A DNA stretch of 64,000 nucleotides from DASXUX01 sp036504595 (lineage in GTDB: Bacteria > Planctomycetota > SZUA-567 > H5-PLA8): NCBI GenBank assembly GCA_036504595.1, contig DASXUX010000001.1:124001-188000 (forward strand), read 5' to 3'. This document shows, piece by piece, positions 43,401 to 50,716 of the stretch (positions within the stretch are counted from its first letter, which is position 1; each line of letters begins with the position of its first letter). Position numbers and translations under genes: made by a program. A model generated the notes under the pieces. The model had not been told where the DNA came from. It did not search any database and saw only the letters and a program-made list of their open reading frames with translations.

Positions 43401-43851
43401 GCACTTTGATCAGTGGCGGCGCGACCGTCGGCGGAATGCGATCCATGTTCGTCGCGATTTTCGCATTCAGTTTGACGATCGCGTCGTTCGCCGGCTGGCC
43501 GACCTCAAAGCGGACGATGATCAGCGACCTTCCCTGCTGGCTGGTCGAGTAAATGTATTCGACGCCGGGAATCTCCCACAGAATCTGCTCCAGCGGGCGC
43601 GTGACACGCTGCTCGACTTCCTTGGCGGACGCTGCGGGCATCTCGGTGATCACGTCGATCATCGGAACGACGATCTGCGGCTCTTCCTCGCGCGGCAGCA
43701 TGACCACGGCCGCTCCACCCAGCAGCAGCGATGCCAGCACCGCCAGCGGCGTAAGTTTGGAATCGATGAACAGCGAGACCAGCCAGGACGCCCAGCCGGA
43801 CGAGGATTTTGGATTTTCGATTTTGGATTTTGGATTCTCGCCGGAGTTCAT
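40462..43851 (-). CDS. RND efflux pump (AcrB/CusA superfamily), 1129 aa
   Basis: The protein has the RND plan: an N-terminal transmembrane helix, a porter domain, helices 2-6 (GIAVVSVAILIGLML, ALIFSIGILVDDPIVDVENI), a second porter domain and helices 7-12. The charged DDP in helix 4 fits proton relay. It works with the fusion protein encoded just upstream. A 102-bp palindromic element is read in frame at 42861-42962, adding about 35 residues (MVPLAQPPGSSGG...) to the first porter domain. The N-terminus ENPKSKIENPKS is also repeat-derived. Confidence 0.93.
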   Translation of the reverse strand: MNSGENPKSKIENPKSSSGWASWLVSLFIDSKLTPLAVLASLLLGGAAVVMLPREEEPQIVVPMIDVITEMPAASAKEVEQRVTRPLEQILWEIPGVEYIYSTSQQGRSLIIVRFEVGQPANDAIVKLNAKIATNMDRIPPTVAPPLIKVRSIDDVPILALTLWSDRYDHTQLRRVATQLQENIKQVDGISETLVIGGQKRVVRVIPDRAALAARGLSLLDLAAALRQANMPAQAGVFSVNDKEALVETGPFLSDPAAIGAVVVSASAGKSVKVADVAQVVDGPDEPSQYVFYRPGMVPLAQPPGSSGGLASAHWQAPAETNPQARASGTTLSAFHPAVTISVAKRQGTSAIDVGNRVLAKVDALRGMLVPDGVNVAITRNYGQTAAEKSNELLFHMGIAVVSVAILIGLMLGRREAAVVAVAIPVTLALTLAAFYFLGFTLNRITLFALIFSIGILVDDPIVDVENIVRHMRMPRNHGRPLLTVVMEAVNEVRSPLILATLTVMAAILPMAFVRGLMGPYMRPIPIGASSAMFFSMVVAFVVTPWAAARFLKGHLKDAGHGHGEHEREDFLTRLYRWVMGFLIHHRAFQWGFLACLVGLLLAAMATVPLGWVKVKMLPFDNKSEFQVIIDMPEGTTLERTTAVARELADIVAARPEVKDVQVYAGTASPYNFNGLVRHYYMRGGSNMADVQVNLLPKEERALQSHAIAKAVREQLLPAALASGAKIKVAEVPPGPPVLQTIVAEVYGNDDAQRNEWAKKVLDVFKSTPGVVDSDMYLEVDQPKVRFEIDREKAALHGVDTDTVSRNLRMALQGEKIGIVHDPREREDVDLIVRPARADRSPVAQLRLLPIRTGEGGLVPLGELATMRQTTADLSIYHKNLMPVTYVTADVAGAAESPAYALLNMREALAKLKPNAPDARHNSPDTAFDIYLAHQPFTDNRFAIKWDGEMHITYEVFRDLGLAFAAVLVLIYVLVVGWFESFKTPLVIMAAIPFSLVGILPAHHLMGAFFSATSMIGFIAGAGIVVRNSIILVDFIELRLKEGMPLDQAVVDAGAVRFRPMLLTAMAVVVGASVILFDPIFQGLALSLMAGEVASLLLSRMAVPVLYFIANRKQHGSAEKPVVLETARV
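42861..42962. repeat. Palindromic element family A, copy 2, inside the RND gene
   Basis: Exact 13-bp arms TGGTGCCACTGGC (42861-42873) and GCCAGTGGCACCA (42950-42962). It is inverted relative to copy 1 and shares its internal hairpins. Its length keeps the RND reading frame open with no stop codon. Confidence 0.85.
43804..43838. repeat. GGATTTT-unit repeat at the RND start
   Basis: Four near-copies of GGATTTT(C/G) run here. On the coding strand they give AATCCAAAATC units and the peptide NPKSKIENPKS. It belongs to a dispersed AT-rich repeat type unlike the surrounding GC-rich DNA. Confidence 0.5.
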
Positions 43852-45092
43852 TTTCTTGCCTCCGGTGGAGTTTCAATAGCGACTGGATCGCCATCACGCA
43901 GCGTGGGCGGCGGAGAGACAACGACGTTTTCTTCGGGCGAGAGGCCCGAGAGAACCTCGAGCCAGCCGTTTTGCTCGCGGCCGCAGGTGATCAGGCGCAG
44001 GTGGGCGGTCAGGGATTTCCCCCTCACCCCCAACCCCTCTCCCTCGCGGGGGAGAGGGGCGCCGTAGTCCGGCGCTACCACGAACACGAAATCGAGCTGT
44101 CCGCGCGAAGCCAGCGCGGCTTTGGGGACCGACAGCGCCGCTCGCGCGGCGCACGGGAACTGCAGCCGGCCGAACAGGCCGGGCTGCAAACCGGGCATCG
44201 ATGGCAGATTCGCTCGAACCAGGAACGAGCGGCTCTTTGGATCCACCGACGGAACGATTTCATCTACGGCCGCGGGCAGACTCAGTTGAATCGCGTCCAC
44301 CTGCACGGTTACGCGGTCGCGCAGAGCGATCCGGCGCGCGCAGCTTTCCGAAACCGGCGCTTCGAACCAAAGCTGCGTGGGGCTTTGAAGAGAAATGAGC
44401 GAGCGTCCCGGTGCGGCCAAGTCGCCTGTCTCGGCCTGTTTGTCGATAACGACGGCGTCCATCGGGCTGCGGATAACGGTGTACTCCAGGTTGGCCTTCG
44501 CCTCCTGCACCGCCGCCTGCGCTCGCGCAACCTGCTTTTGAGCTTCAGAAATCCCCTCTTGCGCACGATCGACGTTGGCCTGTGCCGTTTTGTTCTTAGC
44601 TTCGGCCTGCTGCAAACTCTGCTGCGGCGCCGCGCCCGCTTTGTAGAGATCCTGAAAACGCTTCAGGTCCTGGTCCGCTTCGACTTTCGAGGCCTTGGCC
44701 GAGGCCAGAGCTGCTTCGGCCGAACGCACGGCCGCTTCCGCCGCGCCCACGCCCGCCTCGGCCTGCTTGATGCGCGAGATCACATCGGCGTCGTCCAGCC
44801 GGACGAGCACATCGTCTTTCTTCACGTTCTGGCCACTGTGAACTTTGAGCTCCAGAATGTGCGCGATGATGCGCGCGGAAATCTGAACGGTAAGGCGCGA
44901 CTGCACGGAGCCGGCGAATTGCTGGAAGTCCTGAGCGTCGCGCATCGCGACTGGTGCGACTTGAACCGTGAGCGGCGCGCGCGATTCAGTCGCAACGGCA
45001 GGGTTGGATTTCTCCGGCGTCCGCAGAAGATACGCGACGCCGCCGCCAACGATTATCACCACTAACGCGGGTATCCATATATTTCGGCGCAT
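43848..45092 (-). CDS. RND periplasmic membrane-fusion protein (HlyD/AcrA type)
   Basis: This 414-aa protein has a membrane anchor (IWIPALVVIIVGGGVAYLL), two lipoyl half-motifs (VHSGQNVKKDDVLVRLDDAD and DAVVIDKQAETGDLAAPG), a long coiled-coil hairpin rich in Ala/Gln/Lys, and a beta-barrel region. The ATG at 45092 follows GGAGAG. Its stop overlaps the RND start. Near the C-terminus the repeat-like GAPLPREGEGLGVRGK is inserted (44016-44072). Confidence 0.92.
   Translation of the reverse strand: MRRNIWIPALVVIIVGGGVAYLLRTPEKSNPAVATESRAPLTVQVAPVAMRDAQDFQQFAGSVQSRLTVQISARIIAHILELKVHSGQNVKKDDVLVRLDDADVISRIKQAEAGVGAAEAAVRSAEAALASAKASKVEADQDLKRFQDLYKAGAAPQQSLQQAEAKNKTAQANVDRAQEGISEAQKQVARAQAAVQEAKANLEYTVIRSPMDAVVIDKQAETGDLAAPGRSLISLQSPTQLWFEAPVSESCARRIALRDRVTVQVDAIQLSLPAAVDEIVPSVDPKSRSFLVRANLPSMPGLQPGLFGRLQFPCAARAALSVPKAALASRGQLDFVFVVAPDYGAPLPREGEGLGVRGKSLTAHLRLITCGREQNGWLEVLSGLSPEENVVVSPPPTLRDGDPVAIETPPEARK
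44016..44072. repeat. CCCCTCACCC/GGGAGAGGGG palindromic element inside the fusion-protein gene
   Basis: CCCCTCTCCC and GGGGAGAGGGG form a hairpin following CCCTCACCCCC. The coding strand reads PLPREGEGLGVRGK. I have seen the same peptide in unrelated proteins of these phyla, which marks it as a dispersed repeat read in frame. Confidence 0.65.
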
Positions 45093-45151
45093 AGAATCTC
45101 TCCACCGCAAGAAGCAGCGCTCCCCACCCAAACGCTGTTGCGTGCGGCTCG

Positions 45152-45406
45152 CTATTGCCCAGGCCGTTGCGGGAACTTTTTTTGCCAGCGTTCACGCAGC
45201 GTATTGTGCAGGCTCGTCTTGAACTCTTCGGGCATCGGATACGGCTCACCGGCCTTATACAGCGTGATTGTCTTGCGGATGTTGTCCACCACGACCTGGC
45301 AGGGATTGCAGCCGGCCAGATGCCCTTCAAATGCCTTGCACACCGCCGGGTCGAGCGTCCCGTCTACGTATTCATTCAGTGCTTTGAGAAGGTCTTCGCA
45401 TTTCAT
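45152..45406 (-). CDS. Zinc-finger anti-sigma factor
   Basis: This 84-aa protein has the zf-HC2 pattern: MKCEDLLKALNEYVDG, then HLAGCNPC with the His-x3-Cys-x2-Cys zinc site. No transmembrane segment is visible, so it is a soluble anti-sigma. It lies 59 bp upstream of the fusion-protein gene in the same direction, an efflux operon under anti-sigma control. The sigma gene normally adjacent is missing; the candidate is the gene at 35082-35717. Confidence 0.85.
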   Translation of the reverse strand: MKCEDLLKALNEYVDGTLDPAVCKAFEGHLAGCNPCQVVVDNIRKTITLYKAGEPYPMPEEFKTSLHNTLRERWQKKFPQRPGQ

Positions 45407-45427
45407 GGTCTGAACCCTTCCTGCACT

Positions 45428-45459
45428 ACTGATCCGCCAGACGGACAATGGTTACAAAA
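45428..45459 (-). promoter_or_regulatory. Probable ECF-type promoter of the anti-sigma/efflux operon
   Basis: On the minus strand, TTTTGTAACC (45459-45450) and GGATCAGT (45435-45428) are separated by 14 bases. They match the blocks upstream of the DUF2892-sigma operon. The motif ends 21 bp before the anti-sigma start codon. The rest of the 45460-45603 gap holds a GC-rich repeat (GGCGGGCGCCCTCGCCCGCC). Confidence 0.6.
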
Positions 45460-45603
45460 AACACGGCGCTGTAGGAGCGGCGGGCGCCCTCGCCCGCCAA
45501 CCCCCGGGCGCTTCCACACAATCGCTCCCTCGCCGCCAAACACACCCGCCGCGCACATGAATGCCAGACACGCGGATCTCATCATCGTCCCCTCCGAAAA
45601 CGA

Positions 45604-45623
45604 CGCAATCCAGGAGGATTGCG
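45604..45623. repeat. CGCAATCC palindrome with AGGA loop
   Basis: CGCAATCC and GGATTGCG pair around AGGA, just after the stop codon of the leftward sulfatase. The same stem with the loop TCCT is at 59025-59044. It probably serves as a terminator-like dispersed element. Confidence 0.6.
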
Positions 45624-47057
45624 CTACTTGAACTGCTTCTCGTACTGTTCCTTGTACGGATTGACCTTCGGCGCCGTCAGATATGCCTTCTCGTTGTCCA
45701 TACACTGCAGCACCTCCGTCCACCACGCGTCGTAGGCCGCCGTCAACTTCGTGACGACCTCCGGGTGCTGAACGGCCACGTCGCTCTTTTCTCCGGGATC
45801 GGCCTTGAGATCGTACAACCGCCAGCCGTTCTTCTCGTAGGCTTGCAGATACTGCTGCCAGCGCACACTGCACCCGTCGTACTTCTCGGGTTCGACTCCC
45901 GGCTTGTGTCCGCCCCAGCGTCCCACGTGCGTGAACAGCAGGCGCTCGTCATGCCACGCCGCTTGCGGGCTCTGCAGCAGCGGGAGCAGACTGAAGCCAT
46001 CCAGCTTCGCCGCAATCTCCTCCGGCACTTTCGCGCCCGCCAATTCAGCGAACGTCGGGAACATATCCAGGTGAGCCGTCAGACGCTCGCACGCGCCCGG
46101 CTTGATCGTCTCCGGCCAGCACCACAGCGACATCGCCCGCGTCCCGCCGTTGAACGCCGTGATTTTGGTCCCGCGCATCCCCGCGTTCCACACTTTCGTC
46201 GCCGGCGGATGCCCGCCGTTGTCGTTCATGAAGATCACCAGCGTGTTGTTCTCGATGCCCCACTCTTTGATTTTCTCGCGCAGTTTGCCCACGTTCTCGT
46301 CGATGTTCGCAATCATCCCGAAGAACTTCGCAACGTCTGGGATGACCTTTCCAGAGTACGGTTGCTCGTACTTCGGCGGACAACTGACCGGCTCGTGAGC
46401 GGCATTGGTCGGGATATAGCAGAAGAACGGCTGCTTGCCTTTGACCTCTTCAATCCATTTGGTCGCTTGAGCGAAGAAAATGTCGGTGCAGAACCCGTCC
46501 GTCTTTTCGAACTTTCCGTTGTGCTTGATCGTCGGGCTGAAATATTTGTTGCCCGGAACATCGCCGCACGACCCCGGATAAGTCTGCCCGATTCCGCCGC
46601 AACCGTGAATGAACACTTCATCGAAGCCGCGCTTCTCCGGCTGATAAGCGTCTTCGTCGCCCAAATGCCACTTGCCGAAAATGCCCGTCGTGTATCCGGC
46701 GGCTTTCAGCAACTGCACGATCGTCGTGGCCTTCAGCGTCAGCCGCTCCCGTTCCAGAATCGTGTGCGTCACGCCGTTCTTGAACTCATGCCGCCCCGTC
46801 ATGATGCTCGCCCGCGTCGGCGAACACGACGGACTGACATGAAAGTCCTCGAAGTGCCGGCTCTGATCGTACATGCGATCCAGATTCGGCGTCTTCAGGA
46901 CCGGGTTACCGTTGCGGCCCAGATCCGCGAAACCTTGATCGTCTGTCAGGATAAAAATGATGTTCGGCCGGCTTCCCGCCAGAGCCTTCTCTGCTCCGCC
47001 CACAGTCTGAAAAGCCGTCGTCAGTCCAAGGAGCAACATCAGGCAGAAACGCATCAT
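45624..47057 (-). CDS. Secreted arylsulfatase
   Basis: This 477-aa enzyme has a signal peptide (MMRFCLMLLLGLTTAF), PNIIFILTDDQG and the formylglycine site CSPTR (Cys78). Metal-site sequences GKWHLGD and MNDNGGH are present. The CSPTR form and YTTGIFGKWHLGD place it with arylsulfatase A-like enzymes. It is divergent from the enolase-superfamily gene; the 185-bp gap should hold both promoters. Confidence 0.93.
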   Translation of the reverse strand: MMRFCLMLLLGLTTAFQTVGGAEKALAGSRPNIIFILTDDQGFADLGRNGNPVLKTPNLDRMYDQSRHFEDFHVSPSCSPTRASIMTGRHEFKNGVTHTILERERLTLKATTIVQLLKAAGYTTGIFGKWHLGDEDAYQPEKRGFDEVFIHGCGGIGQTYPGSCGDVPGNKYFSPTIKHNGKFEKTDGFCTDIFFAQATKWIEEVKGKQPFFCYIPTNAAHEPVSCPPKYEQPYSGKVIPDVAKFFGMIANIDENVGKLREKIKEWGIENNTLVIFMNDNGGHPPATKVWNAGMRGTKITAFNGGTRAMSLWCWPETIKPGACERLTAHLDMFPTFAELAGAKVPEEIAAKLDGFSLLPLLQSPQAAWHDERLLFTHVGRWGGHKPGVEPEKYDGCSVRWQQYLQAYEKNGWRLYDLKADPGEKSDVAVQHPEVVTKLTAAYDAWWTEVLQCMDNEKAYLTAPKVNPYKEQYEKQFK

Positions 47058-47242
47058 GGTTATTCTCGCTCCGCAGCCGTTATGGACGTGCCAGTTCTGA
47101 ATACATCAACGCCCTCCGTTTCGTTTTCAAAAATGGTTCTGCCGTTTCCAACGCCGACCGCTGAACCCTGCCGTTCATTCGTTTGCCAACCGCTCGTCGC
47201 CGTACACAATGAGCCCCACCGCACCTTGAGGAGCCTCAGCCG

Positions 47243-48439
47243 ATGAAAATCACCGCTGTCAAATCCGTCATTGCCGCTTACGGCATTCGCAATGTCTTCA
47301 TGGTCAAAATCGAGACCGACAGCGGACTGCATGGCTGGGGCGAAGGCGGAATCTCCGGCCGCGAAACGGGAATGGCCGCGATCGTCGACAGCTTCGCGCC
47401 GCACCTGCTGGGCGAAGATCCGCGCCGCATCGACAGACTCTGGCAGATCATGTTTCGCGGCGGCTTCTTCGAATCCGGCACCGTCATGTCCGGCGCGATC
47501 AGCGCCGTCGATCTGGCCCTCTGGGATCTGCTGGGCAAGCACCTCAAGGTCCCCTGCTGGCAGCTCCTCGGCGGGCGCAGCCGCGATCGCATCGAATGTT
47601 ACCTCGGCGCCAGCCTGGAAAGCGCCAAGCAGCGTGTGAAGGAAGGCTGGCGCGCCCTGCGGATGGAACCCGCGGCTGGTGGCGCCGGCCTCCGTGCCGG
47701 CGGTCAGAAGCGAAAACGGAAGGTAGGGGGTGCTCGCAGAGAACAGCCGTACGCCGGCGCGCCGGCCCTGCAAGTATTTGAGCCCGACGCAGGCCTGCGC
47801 AGCGCGATCGAGATCATGCGGCAGGCCCGCCAGCTTGTCGGCGACGAAATCCGCCTCTGCATGGACTTCCACACGCGCTTCAATCCGCCGGCCGCCGCGC
47901 AAGCCTGCGCCGGCATCGCCCCGATGCAGCCGTTCTTCATCGAAGATCCGCTGCGCTCGCCCAGCCCCAAGGCCTACGTCGCCTTTCGCAAGCGGACCAC
48001 TGTTCCGCTTGCGGTCGGCGAAGAATGCAGCAGCAAGTGGGAGTTTCAGCAGCTCATTGAGGAGGACGCGATCGATTTCGCGCGCATCGACGTGTGCAAC
48101 GTGGGCGGCTTGACCGAATCGCGCAAAGTGGCCGCGATGGCGGAAGCGCACTACATCGACGTCATTCCGCACAACCCGCTCGGCCCGATCTCGACCGCCG
48201 CCTGCATCCACCTGGCCGCCGCGCTGCCGAACTTCATGATCCTCGAATACGGCATCGGCCCCGATCGAGCGCCAGATCTATTCCGCTTCTCGCACCGCTT
48301 CAAAGCCCCACACTACGAAATCCCCGAAACCCCCGGCCTGGGCGTGGACGTCATCGAGTCCACCCTGCCCGCGCACGCCCCCGTCCCGTGGCTCTGTCCC
48401 CAGTTGCAGCGCGCCGACGGCTCCTTCACGAACTGGTAG
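47243..48439 (+). CDS. Enolase-superfamily sugar-acid dehydratase (galactonate dehydratase-like)
   Basis: This 398-aa protein of the mandelate racemase/muconate lactonizing group has MKITAVKSVIA, WDLLGKHLKVPCWQLLGG, metal ligands in CMDFHTRF (Asp) and FFIEDPLR (Glu), then VGEECSSKWEF (Glu) and a catalytic-type His in DVIPHNPLGP. Such enzymes dehydrate aldonic acids. About 30 residues (GGAGLRAGGQKRKRK... to YAGAPALQ) in the barrel are an apparent in-frame repeat insertion, and may affect activity. Confidence 0.9.
   Translation: MKITAVKSVIAAYGIRNVFMVKIETDSGLHGWGEGGISGRETGMAAIVDSFAPHLLGEDPRRIDRLWQIMFRGGFFESGTVMSGAISAVDLALWDLLGKHLKVPCWQLLGGRSRDRIECYLGASLESAKQRVKEGWRALRMEPAAGGAGLRAGGQKRKRKVGGARREQPYAGAPALQVFEPDAGLRSAIEIMRQARQLVGDEIRLCMDFHTRFNPPAAAQACAGIAPMQPFFIEDPLRSPSPKAYVAFRKRTTVPLAVGEECSSKWEFQQLIEEDAIDFARIDVCNVGGLTESRKVAAMAEAHYIDVIPHNPLGPISTAACIHLAAALPNFMILEYGIGPDRAPDLFRFSHRFKAPHYEIPETPGLGVDVIESTLPAHAPVPWLCPQLQRADGSFTNW
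47674..47770. repeat. Palindromic GCGCCGGC element inside the dehydratase gene
   Basis: GGCGCCGGCC...GCCGGCGG and a second GCCGGCGCGCCGGCC frame a Lys/Arg/Gly-rich insert with no stop codon. Related sequence (TGGTGCCGGCCTCCG) lies inside the DUF6288-like gene near 55516. Confidence 0.5.
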
Positions 48440-49040
48440 AGATTCGGAAGATTCGCGCCGGTGGAACCCGTCTCACCCGCGTGATGACATCTTCAGACCC
48501 CAGTAATCCACGGAACAGACTCCGTGCTCGTCCATGTTCGTCTGTGTCCGTCCGTGCCCGTCCGACCTTGAACCCGTCGATGACTTCCAGCGCCGTCATG
48601 CCGCAGCACTCTCTCGTCAGACTCGTCAGCCGCGCCGAAGAAATCTCCAGCCGCTGACACAACTCCTCAAGCTGCGTCCCACAAACTTCCGCCCGCACCC
48701 ACTGTTCCGGCGCAATGTCCCACGACCTGGTTAAACTAAGTTCCTTTTCTTCCCTTTGTTTTCTCGCTGTGACCTCTGTGTCCTCTGCGCCTCTGTGTTG
48801 AAGTCGTGTGTTGTTCGCTGTTCTCTTCAGCCACCTCAGCAGTCGCTTCAGCCCTTCCTTGCGCGCTTTTCGCGTGACGCGCTCTTCGTAATCAAACGTC
48901 AGCCCGGTGAGCCTCCGCCACATCGGATGCTTCCCAAACTTCTCCTTCTCGCGCCGGTACGCCGCCAGCCGCTTCTCCGTCTCCTCCGCCACCGCATCGC
49001 AAACACGCACTTTCTCCCCGCCGATCGTCGAAGCGATCAT
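48426..49040 (-). CDS. Helix-turn-helix-like protein with two repeat-derived inserts
   Basis: The ATG at 49040 follows GGGAGG by six bases; the 204-aa product begins MIASTIGGEKVRVC. A helical N-terminal part (HPMWRRLTGLTFDYEERVTRK) is followed by an AraC-like half (LCQRLEISSARLTSLTREC, then GMTALEVIDGF). Two stretches come from dispersed repeats: LQHRGAEDTEVTARKQREE (48740-48805) and RARTDTDEHGRARS. It overlaps the dehydratase 3' end by 14 bp. A DNA-binding role is inferred. Confidence 0.6.
   Translation of the reverse strand: MIASTIGGEKVRVCDAVAEETEKRLAAYRREKEKFGKHPMWRRLTGLTFDYEERVTRKARKEGLKRLLRWLKRTANNTRLQHRGAEDTEVTARKQREEKELSLTRSWDIAPEQWVRAEVCGTQLEELCQRLEISSARLTSLTRECCGMTALEVIDGFKVGRARTDTDEHGRARSLFRGLLGSEDVITRVRRVPPARIFRISTSS
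48740..48805. repeat. CACAGAG-type repeat read in frame
   Basis: On the minus strand TTCAACACAGAGGCGCAGAG and further CACAGAGGTCACAG units match the repeat at 33120-33215. Here they lie inside the HTH gene and are translated without a stop. Confidence 0.6.
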
Positions 49041-49107
49041 ACCGCACCTCCCGTTCATCCTCGGTTTTGGTTTCTGCGTTTTGAATGTTTAACTGTCGTA
49101 ACCGTTC

Positions 49108-49279
49108 AGTCCATCGCGACCATTGCGTCCATCGCGACCATTGCGTCCATCGCGACCATTGCGTCCATTACGCCCGTCGCGTCCATCGCGCCCATTGCGT
49201 CCATTACGCCCGTCGCGTCCAGTACGCCCGTCGCGTCCATCGCGCCCATTGCGTCCATCACGCCCATCGCGTCGACAAC
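49108..49279. repeat. 9-bp minisatellite (about 19 units)
   Basis: Units alternate between CGTCCATCG and CGACCATTG or CGCCCATTG with few changes. Because the unit is nine bases, every frame stays open. On the minus strand it would encode collagen-like Gly-Arg-Asp/Gly-Arg-Asn triplets. No ribosome-binding site or signal peptide supports a gene. Confidence 0.85.
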
Positions 49280-49311
49280 GCCGGGCCGTTCGTAGCCGCG
49301 GAGCGGCGGTA

Positions 49312-49470
49312 CACGGGTAGCCCGCGGCGTAAGCCGCGGGGAGAGGGCGCAAACGATCCCGTTAGCCCCGGACGGGGCGGCACATGCTGGTGCTGCTCGC
49401 TGTGTCGCCCCATCCGGGGCTCTCTATTCCCACGCCGCCTATTCCCACGGCTTACGCCGTGGGCTACCCG
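49312..49470. repeat. Large dispersed inverted repeat
   Basis: ACGGGTAGCCCGCGGCGTAA at the left pairs imperfectly with TTACGCCGTGGGCTACCCGT at the right. An inner pair, AGCCCCGGACGGGGCGGCAC and GTGTCGCCCCATCCGGGGCT, nests inside it. This is a REP-like composite element and not a gene. Confidence 0.7.
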
Positions 49471-49499
49471 TGTATCGCCCCTGCCGGGGCTAAACGCTT

Positions 49500-49712
49500 A
49501 CGAGTTTATAACTATCTACTATTAGCTCGTTTTGGTGACTTATCAATGGCCGCGGATCGCATAAATAGTTATGCTAAAAGGAATAAAAAAATGAGCACTG
49601 GTGACTTATGTGGTGATTAACATTTAGTCATCTGATAAACCATTGTCTCTACAGTATTAGCAAGATCAGGAGTGGTGACTTATAAAGCATTGAGCCACAC
49701 TGCTTTACATCT
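49500..49712. other. AT-rich segment with three TGGTGACTTAT copies
   Basis: This is the most AT-rich stretch of the chromosomal half. TGGTGACTTAT occurs at 49533-49543, 49599-49609 and 49673-49683. There is an A-rich run (AATAAAAAAATGAG) but no credible gene. It may be a remnant of foreign DNA or a regulatory region. Confidence 0.5.
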
Positions 49713-49874
49713 TCACTGCTGCTGACCGCTCTGGCGCGCCAAGCACTTCGGCCCTCGCCGCACCACTTTTCGCACGGGTTCAAAGTACGTCCGACGCGCC
49801 CGCCGGAACACCTCGTTGCGCGTCAACAACGCATGCGAAACCCCCACGCGCCGCGCAATCTCCCGGTTCGTCAT
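49713..49874 (-). CDS. Small HTH protein (53 aa)
   Basis: The ATG at 49874 overlaps the upstream stop (ATGA). The product MTNREIARRVGVSHALLTR has a clear helix-turn-helix followed by a basic tail (RKVVRRGPK). Together with the 69-aa gene it forms a coupled pair, probably a remnant regulator of a small mobile element. Confidence 0.55.
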   Translation of the reverse strand: MTNREIARRVGVSHALLTRNEVFRRARRTYFEPVRKVVRRGPKCLARQSGQQQ

Positions 49875-50080
49875 GTACACCCGCCATCGCGCAACAGGTT
49901 CAACGCCAGAGCCGGCGGCTCGCCTTTCCGAGCCCGCTTGTGCCGTTCGCGCCGCGCTTCGCCCGCCGGCGCTTCCGCCGCTGGCGCCTCGCGCACCCCC
50001 GCCAGCACCAACACCGCCGCCCGCACCCGCTTCGGCAATCTCTCCCACACCTCGATCAGCCGAAATAACTCCGCGTCCAT
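49871..50080 (-). CDS. Small helical protein (69 aa)
   Basis: The ATG at 50080 follows GGAGG by five bases. MDAELFRLIEVWERLPKRV resembles the start of small proteins common in PVC genomes (leucine/aromatic helix, then VRAAVLVLAG). The C-terminal half is Ala/Arg-rich. It is coupled to the HTH gene downstream. Function is unknown. Confidence 0.5.
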   Translation of the reverse strand: MDAELFRLIEVWERLPKRVRAAVLVLAGVREAPAAEAPAGEARRERHKRARKGEPPALALNLLRDGGCT

Positions 50081-50110
50081 GCGCGCCTCCTTCCGCCCCC
50101 GCGGGGGTGG

Positions 50111-50136
50111 CCCACCCGGCCATCGTGCCGGGTGGG
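50111..50136. repeat. CCCACCCGGC palindrome
   Basis: Perfect 10-bp arms CCCACCCGGC and GCCGGGTGGG flank a six-base loop, upstream of the 69-aa gene. It belongs to the REP-like elements of this half. The rest of 50137-50347 has no gene. Confidence 0.6.
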
Positions 50137-50347
50137 TGCCGCAGGCACAAGAAGCCCTCACGAAAATGCACGCCGGCAGAACACTTGTCCGGCATTCATG
50201 GCGGCCACGAAAGCGGTACCCCCACTGTCTTGCCTTGTTGCCAAAAACGCGCGGAACTCCAGAGTCAGTCCAAGAAATTCGTGGATAGAGCCCGCTATGT
50301 TTGCTGGTCAGGTCCAAGCGTCGGTATCAAAAGTAAGGCCGCGAAAA

Positions 50348-50626
50348 TCAATCATCTGCCACGCCCAACCACTGCACTTCCGCTCCAAGGTGCTCAAAGA
50401 CTGCTTTCAGTCTATCTCGCAGAGCTTCGTACTCTTTGAATGGTAAAGGGCCAGCAACTTTGATGCAGTCGCCTATTTGTGAAGGATCATCATACAGCGT
50501 TCGCATCTCCGTCTTTTCGTCTACAAACCGAGGGATGATCCAGAGTGTTTCAGCCCCACCGGGATACTGATCTGGGTCCTCGTAGCAATTTGCCTGTCCT
50601 ATCATGGCGATGACGGGTTTGCTCAC
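50348..50626 (-). CDS. Hypothetical 92-aa protein
   Basis: The GTG at 50626 is chosen because GGGAGA lies six bases upstream. The product begins VSKPVIAMIGQANCYED and has a mixed alpha/beta composition, with Trp near both ends (LWIIPRF, VQWLGVAD). No family was recognised. It is likely cytosolic. Confidence 0.55.
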   Translation of the reverse strand: MSKPVIAMIGQANCYEDPDQYPGGAETLWIIPRFVDEKTEMRTLYDDPSQIGDCIKVAGPLPFKEYEALRDRLKAVFEHLGAEVQWLGVADD

Positions 50627-50716
50627 GGCATTCTCCCAGAATTCATGAACCGAGCCCCCGAACCTTTCCGCTCGCCGTTCCTCAGCCCTCAGCACTTTCC
50701 ACTCAGCACTTTCCGT

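Noticed and set aside
49108..49279. CRISPR array
   Set aside because: The unit is only nine bases with no unique spacers, and no cas genes are present.
49089..49352. Collagen-like protein gene
   Set aside because: The frame is open only because the repeat unit is nine bases. It has no ribosome-binding site, signal peptide or non-repetitive domain.
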